5,513 bases of DNA from OMOG01 sp041485845. Its GTDB lineage: Bacteria; Acidobacteriota; Terriglobia; Bryobacterales; Bryobacteraceae. The notes beneath the pieces are model-generated. The model was not told where the DNA came from. It saw only the letters and a program-made list of their open reading frames with translations, and made no database searches. Where the stretch lies: positions 1 to 5,513 of the forward strand of contig JBGPKH010000609.1 of assembly GCA_041485845.1 (NCBI GenBank). The letters are read 5' to 3'. Each line of letters begins with the position of its first letter. The first letter of the stretch is position 1. The translations under genes and the position numbers were made by a program. This document shows positions 1-4,107 of this stretch, piece after piece.

Positions 1-141
1 CCGCGCGCTGCAAAAGTACATCGAGGATCCGCTGTCCGAGGCGCTGATTCAGGGCACGCTTCCGCGGCCCTCCGAGCTCGAGGTCTACCTCGGCGACACC
101 GGCATCTACTATCGGCAGCTCAACGCCGAGGGTGAAGCCGC
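1..141. repeat. Left copy of the 141-bp terminal direct repeat (circular contig overlap)
   Basis: Bases 1-141 match bases 5373-5513 without a mismatch and in the same orientation. The repeat lies inside the clpC reading frame, and the two copies are in consistent phase: the codon starting at 5374 corresponds to the codon starting at 2. Joining the ends gives a circle of 5372 bp with clpC reading straight through. A perfect repeat exactly at both ends of a sequence is the usual sign of a circular assembly graph path. It is not a biological terminal repeat such as a phage DTR unless reads show otherwise. Confidence 0.97.
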
Positions 142-202
142 TGCGGTCACCGCCGGCGGTCCCGCGGAGATCGTGCCCGGCACGCTGCTGTATACGTTTT
201 GA
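2..202 (+). CDS. clpC: ATP-dependent Clp protease ATP-binding subunit ClpC, C-terminal end (continues from 5513)
   Basis: This is the last 66 codons of the clpC fragment that runs off the right edge of the window; the stop is TGA at 200-202. The visible protein starts RALQKYIEDPLSEALIQG, which is the end of the C-terminal small domain of the second AAA+ ring (D2), just after the GARPLRR sensor-2 segment seen at 5359-5379. In the ClpC/ClpB family this small domain packs against the neighbouring subunit and is needed for hexamer assembly. After it comes a tail of about 45 residues, rich in Ala, Gly and acidic residues, ending in LLYTF. No start codon belongs to this piece, which makes sense only when joined to 4105-5513. 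The assignment is firm; whether the joined fragment is expressed is unknown. Confidence 0.88.
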   Translation, partial: RALQKYIEDPLSEALIQGTLPRPSELEVYLGDTGIYYRQLNAEGEAAAVTAGGPAEIVPGTLLYTF

Positions 203-211
203 AGGCACAGG

Positions 212-231
212 ACCGCTCCCTTAGGAGCTGT
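212..231. terminator. Weak hairpin after the clpC stop, possible terminator
   Basis: Ten bases after the clpC stop, GCTCC (215-219) and GGAGC (224-228) can pair around the loop CTTA. Two further outer pairs (212-213 with 230-231) form beyond one mismatch. No run of T follows on either strand, so it does not meet the criteria for an intrinsic terminator. It may be a Rho-type end, a repeat remnant or chance. It is recorded because it is the only hairpin I found between clpC and the convergent gene at 339-798. Confidence 0.22.
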
Positions 232-338
232 GAGAGAATCGGTGAGGTCGCCGGGTTGACAGACGAAAGCGTCCGTCCCTTAACTGGCTAATCCGCCCTC
301 ATCTATGGATAGCCGCCGGGCGCGCCCAGCGTTCGACG

Positions 339-461
339 CTATGTTGATGCCGACTCGATTATCGGCTTCACCCAAGAAACTGACAACAATTGCTCAAGGT
401 TCTCCTTCGTCATCGTCAGACCCAGTCGGAGCGGCGGGCCTGTCGTTGTGTCCACTTGCAT
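339..461 (-). pseudogene. Out-of-frame C-terminal end of the PH-like protein (last strand and helix)
   Basis: In the frame one base off from the gene at 394-798, the minus strand encodes MQVDTTTGPPLRLGL, then TMTKENLEQLLSVSW, ending at a TAG at 339-341. A beta-strand with a polar turn, followed by an amphipathic helix starting near ENLEQLL, is how bacterial PH/GRAM-like domains normally finish. By contrast, the in-frame end of the 394-798 reading frame is low-complexity and acidic (PTGSDDDEGEP). The simplest reading is a one-base frameshift around 430-480, either a real mutation or a sequencing error. This is inferred from the fold pattern only; no relative could be aligned here. Confidence 0.45.
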
Positions 462-798
462 TGAGGTATCGCATCCGCGCGTTGTTCTGGACGCGTTTCC
501 TAGCCACAGGATTATCAATGTAACCACGGGATACCTTGATGCGGCTGATCTCTGGACTATCATAGGTTCTCACCCGGGCACGATACTTGAGCCACCGAAT
601 GAGCATGGCGATATTGGCGCCGAGTATGCACGCCAAGATGGGGTAGGCATCCTCAAGAATAAGCCGCCGGTCCGTGATCACGATATTGCACGGCAAAGGC
701 CATAACAGCCGCTTCTCCGCAGCCGACCACATCCCTTGCTCCGACTCAAACTTGACGACCTCATTTTGAAGGAGAACGACTGCGTCCGACCTATTCAT
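394..798 (-). CDS. Small PH/GRAM-like domain protein with a hydrophobic segment, probably frameshifted
   Basis: This is a 134-residue reading frame starting at ATG 798-796. A GGGAG ribosome binding site (complement of 805-809) lies six bases upstream, which supports the start. Residues ~10-50 hold the pattern NEVVKFESEQG, then a short loop, then CNIVITDRRLILED. The 'xIVITDRRLIL' strand-turn-strand is the hallmark of bacterial PH/GRAM-like domains (YcxB/bPH type). It is followed by a hydrophobic stretch (YPILACILGANIAMLIRWL, residues ~53-71), which may be a membrane segment or an inserted helix pair, then strands around SPEISRIKVSRG. The expected closing strand and helix are not in this frame but are found at 339-461, so the gene is probably broken or carries a sequencing error. 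It is convergent with clpC. Bacterial PH-like proteins are mostly uncharacterised; some act at the membrane. The fold call is moderate and the function unknown. Confidence 0.55.
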   Translation of the reverse strand: MNRSDAVVLLQNEVVKFESEQGMWSAAEKRLLWPLPCNIVITDRRLILEDAYPILACILGANIAMLIRWLKYRARVRTYDSPEISRIKVSRGYIDNPVARKRVQNNARMRYLNASGHNDRPAAPTGSDDDEGEP

Positions 799-804
799 GT
801 GAAG

Positions 805-809
805 CTCCC
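805..809 (-). promoter_or_regulatory. Ribosome binding site of the PH-like gene
   Basis: On the minus strand GGGAG lies six bases before the ATG at 798-796. This is good Shine-Dalgarno spacing and selects this start. Confidence 0.5.
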
Positions 810-894
810 GAGTTGGCCAAGCTCACTCCGGCTGTCCCTCGACCCACTATACGCATGGCCTCGTGCGCCCGCCGTTCCTTTCGGCGACACGTTC

Positions 895-900
895 ATTATA
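895..900 (-). promoter_or_regulatory. Possible -10 element (TATAAT) upstream of the PH-like gene
   Basis: The minus strand reads TATAAT exactly at 900-895, about 97 bases upstream of the ATG at 798, within a short AT-rich island (893-905) in otherwise GC-rich DNA. At 17-base spacing the -35 position reads GCTCGA, which does not match TTGACA, so only half of a sigma-70 promoter is visible. If used, the leader would be about 90 nt. Confidence 0.25.
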
Positions 901-932
901 TTATGAAGAACTCAACGTCGAGCTGCACTATT

Positions 933-968
933 CGGGGTTGCCCGGGGTTGCCCGGCCGGAGCGGCCGG
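933..968. repeat. Tandem 10-mer followed by a GC-rich hairpin
   Basis: CGGGGTTGCC occurs twice head to tail (933-942 and 943-952). It runs directly into CCGGCC (952-957), which pairs with GGCCGG (963-968) around the loop GGAGC. The hairpin has six GC pairs and no T tract. It could be a structured protein-binding site, a small repeat-family remnant or chance in GC-rich DNA. Confidence 0.4.
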
Positions 969-1157
969 AAACCGCACCAGTTCGACGTCGGCTGGTAAGA
1001 TCCTCTCGCCCAAGTGCTGCTTGTAAGAGTAGCAAGCCGTACGAGGTCCCGAGTTAGATGCCTTTGCTCCCCGACAGTTGGTACTGCCGAACGCGCTTAC
1101 CGGACTGCTGGTTCAGCGAGCTTTGCACCACCGAAATCGCGCGCACTGCCCTTGCTG

Positions 1158-2325
1158 GACGTCTTCGTCGGTGGGTCGTTCGAGCGGCAGCCAGCGGTAC
1201 AACACCTCTTTCGACATGCCGGAGTTCACCGGCCAGACCTTCACGCCGCGCTTGATCTTGGCACCGAGGGGTCCGATTTCAATCGGCGCGGGGTTGCCCA
1301 AGAGTGCCGCCGCGCGCGAGTCGCCCTTGATCACGACCACGCGATGGCCCTGTTTCCTGGCCCACTGGTAAACCTCCGTCGCGGCGTATCCGGAATCCAC
1401 CGCGAGTTGTGTGATCGGTACTTCGAGACCACTGGCGCTCGTGAACGTTTCGTTCAGGAGCTCGGTGAGTTTGTCCCACACTTGCGGGCGGGAGGTGTCA
1501 CCTTCGAGCACGCGGTAATCGACGGACCAGGACTCCTTCCCGCGCCCCCATGCAACGATCTCGACCTCGATGCGGTCCTTCTGGATGTCCGCGCCCGCCG
1601 TAAGGAAGAGACCGCTGCGTGGAATAATGCCTGTCTTGAACTCCTCGCGCCGGTCGTACAGCGGCTTCCAATCCGGCGCCTCGCCCAGCATCGTCCACGT
1701 CTCACCCAGCACGGTGTTGACGAAGACCTGGAGCAACGAGGAATTCTTCTGGGCCTGCTCGAACTGCTTGGCGGCGTCGCCCCACGAGAACCAGCCAACC
1801 GGACTGTAGAGGCTGGAGATGTGGAAGCCGCCGCCTGCCGTCGCCGTTCGCTCCGGCGCGCCACTCGCCGCGCGCCACATCGACTGCTTCTGGTGGTTGT
1901 GAATCTCCTGGCCGCAGTGCTCGCAGACATAGACCGCGCTCTGCGGATCGCCCTTGGGCCACCGGAGTTGGGCGAACTTCAGGATCTGGAACTCACGGCA
2001 CGTCGGGCAGGGCACCCAGTACTTCCGCTGGTCGCTCTCCTCATACGCCGCCTCTATCCGGCTCATGCCGGTGATCTTCGGCGTCGACACCAGAAACACC
2101 TTGCGGCGCGCGAATGTCCGCGTGCGCGCCATCGCCAGTGTGATCGGATCGCCCTCGCCCTCCACGTCGCCGGGGTAAGCGTCAACCTCGTCGAGGAACA
2201 GATACCGAGCAGCCACCGACCGGAGGCCGACCGCGCTGTTCGCGCCGGTCACCACCAGCACGCCGCCCGGAGAATCCTTCGACAGAACCGTGTTGCCCGA
2301 ATCACGCGACCGGCGGTCCCTCCGA
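1158..2325 (-). pseudogene. Phage terminase large subunit (lambda gpA family), internal fragment truncated at both ends
   Basis: About 389 codons are read on the minus strand without a stop. Visible in order are RSRDSGNTVL and the GANSAVGLRS segment; the Walker B motif YLFLDEVDAYPG (~2170-2208); RTRTFARRKVFLVSTP, the ATPase coupling region; a zinc-ribbon-like pair CPTC (~1996-2008) and CEHC (~1914-1925); then the RNase H-like nuclease start AGADIQKDRIEVEIVAWG (~1547-1600) and LAVDSGYAATEVYQW (~1370-1415). This protein normally packages phage DNA by ATP-driven translocation and cuts it at the ends. The N-terminal ~170 residues with Walker A are missing: upstream of about 2325 the frame reads antisense to another gene. 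After LERPTDEDV (1158) family resemblance ends, before the final nuclease and portal-contact part, and the frame runs into a chance stop at 1113-1115. The piece cannot be a working motor. Identity is secure; the exact breakpoints are approximate. Confidence 0.85.
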
Positions 2326-2357
2326 GCCGGTGACAGGTACGCCGCTGTACACCTTCT

Positions 2358-2377
2358 AGGTAACGGAAGGTAACGGC
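2358..2377. repeat. Tandem AGGTAACGG(A/C) direct repeat upstream of the two-gene operon
   Basis: AGGTAACGGA (2358-2367) is followed at once by AGGTAACGGC (2368-2377), nine of ten bases identical and spaced one helical turn apart. It sits between the broken end of the terminase fragment and the possible promoter of the operon at 2430. It could be an operator for a dimeric regulator, or a small duplication left at a recombination joint. Confidence 0.45.
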
Positions 2378-2383
2378 GGCAGT

Positions 2384-2414
2384 TTGATTCCGGGCAGTCT
2401 GCGCATGCTACGCT
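2384..2414 (+). promoter_or_regulatory. Possible weak promoter of the two-gene operon
   Basis: TTGATT (2384-2389) resembles a -35 element and TACGCT (2409-2414) a poor -10, separated by 19 bases, which is longer than ideal. If real, transcription would begin near 2421, right at the ribosome binding site, leaving a very short leader. Evidence is weak. Confidence 0.2.
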
Positions 2415-2420
2415 GAGTGC

Positions 2421-2425
2421 AGGAG
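2421..2425 (+). promoter_or_regulatory. Ribosome binding site deciding the GTG start at 2430
   Basis: AGGAG ends four bases before GTG 2430-2432. No comparable site precedes the later in-frame ATG at 2481, so GTG is preferred. Confidence 0.5.
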
Positions 2426-2429
2426 AACC

Positions 2430-2810
2430 GTGAAACGTCCACCGTCTCGCCCTCGACTTCATCGAAAATCTCTGATTCGAATGCCCGTTGAGCAACTCGC
2501 GGCCGCCGCCGCTCGGGCAACCTACATAGGCAGCCCGGAGCACAAAGTTCCTCACGCGAGAAGCGATGCGACGCGGTGTCCCGCCGAGTTGGGGGCTGGG
2601 CAGGAGAATCTGACAACTTGGCTCAGAGAGGCGATCGGGGATGGCAATATTGGAGGATTGATTGAAGGCGGCTTCCCCCGCTATGTCTGGTATCGTGACG
2701 GTGATCGTATGTTTGAAGGAAGGCTCACCAATCAGGCCAACGGGGAATACAAAGGCTATCCCATCGATCGGGACGAGGTCCCCCGGGAGCTTCAACGTCA
2801 GGATGCCTGA
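2430..2810 (+). CDS. Conserved-looking hypothetical protein (126 aa), first gene of an operon with an ImmA-like protein
   Basis: This is a 126-residue protein starting at GTG 2430 behind AGGAG and ending at TGA 2808-2810. I do not recognise a named family. The N-terminal ~20 residues are very basic (KRPPSRPRLHRKS). A short helix follows, then YIGSPEHKVPHARSDATRCP, an amphipathic stretch LTTWLREAIGDGN, and a C-terminal region rich in aromatic and charged residues: GGFPRYVWYRDGDRMFEGRL, then TNQANGEYKGYPI and DRDEVPREL. That region has the look of a compact beta-rich domain under strong conservation (W, Y, R and G positions), suggestive of a nucleic-acid or small-ligand binding fold. No signal peptide or membrane segment is seen. 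The stop overlaps the start of the ImmA-like gene by 8 bp, so the two are almost certainly cotranscribed and translationally coupled. A toxin or substrate role opposite the ImmA-like partner is conceivable but is inference only. Confidence 0.7.
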   Translation: MKRPPSRPRLHRKSLIRMPVEQLAAAAARATYIGSPEHKVPHARSDATRCPAELGAGQENLTTWLREAIGDGNIGGLIEGGFPRYVWYRDGDRMFEGRLTNQANGEYKGYPIDRDEVPRELQRQDA

Positions 2811-4092
2811 GTTCCACATTGACCTGGAATGGGAGGAATCTCCTCATGCCCGAGCGCAAGAGTTGAGCGCCACTTGGGCTCGTCTGGCGATTTACGCCGA
2901 TGAATTGGCTGTCACGAAAGTGGAGGATCACCGCTCCCACAGCGTCCGCAACGGGATCTACGTGCCTCTCTACCCGATCGCGGAATGGCTGGTTACCAAT
3001 TGGTGGTTTCTATGGCACGAGTGGCGGATGGACGGTCCCGATGCGCGTCACAATCTGCTGGCGGCGAGGGAAGGCTTTGCGCTTCCGGATTTGAGTTTCT
3101 TGCCGAGTGAAACGCAGATACACCTGGTCTGGCGGTCAAAACCGGCCACTGAGTTCGGTCGCGTCTCGTTTCTGGTGGAAGGTTCCCGGGTTTTTCCCAA
3201 GGAGGTGGTTTGCCAGGAACTCCGCAGTCTGGTGGATGCGGTCGTCCAAAGGTTAGACGATAGAGGTGTCGCTAATACGTTCCTCGCGAACGAGTGGCAG
3301 GCCATTCTCGAGGCTGAGAAAGATCCCGATCAGAGAAGGTTTTGCGAACAAGCCGCCCGCTTGGGGTGCGATCCGTTCAACCCGGAGGGCTCTATCGTTG
3401 GCTTCCTGGAAGAGTTGGACAGCCTGTTGCCCCACACGGTGATAGATGATTTCTGCGATGCCGTCACTCTCGTCCAGATTCCCTCGGGTGTAAGAGCAGT
3501 GAAGGACTTTCTCGCATCTTTGGACGATCACCCCGCGGTAAGAGGCGATTGGCCGAATCTCCATGATACGCTCAAGATCTCGAGGAGTCTTGCGCCGTGG
3601 CAGTATGGGTATACACAAGCGCAACTGCTGAGGTCCTGTCTCGGAATCAGCGGCCCCATCGACCAAGATCTTGTTTCGTTTCTGCGCGAGGCGCTCGGTT
3701 TCTTTGAGGTACACCCATTTGAGGCACCGGATGGCATTGAGGCGATCACTGCGGCGAGTCACATTGAAGCACCTCGGTTAGGCATCCCGAGCCGGGTAGT
3801 TCGTAGTGAGGGTCGCCGCTTCGTCTTGTGCCGGGCGCTGTCGGATTTCCTTGCGCTAGGTGAACCGGCTCTCGTTACGCGAACCCAAACGGAGCATCAG
3901 CAGCGCAACCGCGCCTTCGCCGCGGAATTTTTGGCGCCGGCAGCATCGATCCAGACTCGACTTCCCGCCGATCGCTTGTCGGAAGAGGATCTCGAAGACC
4001 TCGCGCAGGAATTCGGTGTCTCCGGGTTTGTGATTCGTCACCAGATTGAAAATCACAAGTTGGCTACGATCGTCTCAGACAGGCTTTCGTGA
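2803..4092 (+). CDS. ImmA/IrrE-like (DUF955) domain protein with degenerate zinc site
   Basis: This is a 429-residue protein from ATG 2803 to TGA 4090-4092. The start overlaps the previous stop by 8 bp, and no good Shine-Dalgarno is close (GGGAG at 2785-2789 is 13 bases away), which fits translational coupling. An in-frame ATG at 2662 lies deep inside the preceding gene and is rejected. Residues ~1-75 form an N-terminal region rich in tryptophan (ATWARLAIYADE, then YVPLYPIAEWLVTNWWFLWH). The middle is helical and unassigned. Residues ~338-425 match the ImmA/IrrE pattern: RFVLCRALSDFLA, then NRAFAAEFLAPA, then EFGVSGFVIRHQIENH. In active members the first block holds HExxH; here it reads RALSD (344-348), and the usual glutamate ligand before FAAE also seems replaced. 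It is therefore probably not a peptidase but a binding or scaffold pseudoenzyme. ImmA cleaves phage/ICE repressors and IrrE cleaves the DdrO repressor; a regulatory role here is inferred. No HTH domain is evident. It uses AGA/AGG arginine codons and is less GC-rich than clpC. Confidence 0.78.
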   Translation: MPEFHIDLEWEESPHARAQELSATWARLAIYADELAVTKVEDHRSHSVRNGIYVPLYPIAEWLVTNWWFLWHEWRMDGPDARHNLLAAREGFALPDLSFLPSETQIHLVWRSKPATEFGRVSFLVEGSRVFPKEVVCQELRSLVDAVVQRLDDRGVANTFLANEWQAILEAEKDPDQRRFCEQAARLGCDPFNPEGSIVGFLEELDSLLPHTVIDDFCDAVTLVQIPSGVRAVKDFLASLDDHPAVRGDWPNLHDTLKISRSLAPWQYGYTQAQLLRSCLGISGPIDQDLVSFLREALGFFEVHPFEAPDGIEAITAASHIEAPRLGIPSRVVRSEGRRFVLCRALSDFLALGEPALVTRTQTEHQQRNRAFAAEFLAPAASIQTRLPADRLSEEDLEDLAQEFGVSGFVIRHQIENHKLATIVSDRLS

Positions 4093-4107
4093 CCAGGCAA
4101 TTTCAAG
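4093..4107. other. Probable recombination joint between the ImmA-like gene and mid-clpC
   Basis: The ImmA-like gene stops at TGA 4090-4092, and ClpC resemblance is clear from codon 4108. The 15 bases between translate as PGNFK in the clpC frame, and only the last residue or two could belong to ClpC. A clpC gene does not naturally begin here, so a breakpoint lies in or next to this stretch. The two frames are in phase, separated only by the TGA. No repeat, att-like core or inverted repeat is visible at the joint. Confidence 0.65.

Larger units (their letters stand above)
799..1157. other. Stretch with no convincing gene between the PH-like gene and the terminase fragment
   Basis: I examined all six frames here and found only short reading frames with arginine- and serine-rich, unrecognisable translations. 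The visible content is the ribosome binding site and possible -10 element of the leftward gene, a tandem 10-mer at 933-952, a GC-rich hairpin at 952-968, and from about 1157 downwards the non-homologous tail of the terminase frame, which runs on to a chance TGA at 1115-1113. No tRNA, integrase site or replication origin features (iterons, DnaA boxes, AT-rich tract) were recognised. At least one recombination breakpoint must lie at the right-hand edge of this stretch. Confidence 0.5.

Noticed and set aside
1..141. Phage-type direct terminal repeats of a linear virus genome
   Set aside because: The repeat lies inside a continuous host-type clpC frame, and the only phage gene is a broken terminase piece; circular assembly overlap is simpler.
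448..705. Plus-strand 85-codon frame opposite the PH-like gene
   Set aside because: No ribosome binding site or motif; antisense to a frame with a clear PH-like pattern and a good start.
813..1057. Two short overlapping plus-strand frames (61 and 64 codons)
   Set aside because: Unrecognisable Arg/Ser-rich translations with no credible ribosome binding sites.
1014..2333. Long (439-codon) plus-strand reading frame opposite the terminase
   Set aside because: It is arginine- and alanine-rich with no recognisable motifs and opposite a clear terminase; a shadow frame.
2662..2802. Earlier in-frame ATG for the ImmA-like protein
   Set aside because: It would overlap the preceding gene by about 150 bases with no ribosome binding site; ATG 2803 gives the usual short overlap.
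2326..2819. N-terminal ~165 residues of the minus-strand frame that leads into the terminase
   Set aside because: This part is antisense to the 2430-2810 gene and shows no terminase N-terminus or Walker A; the frame is open by chance, so the terminase is truncated rather than full length.
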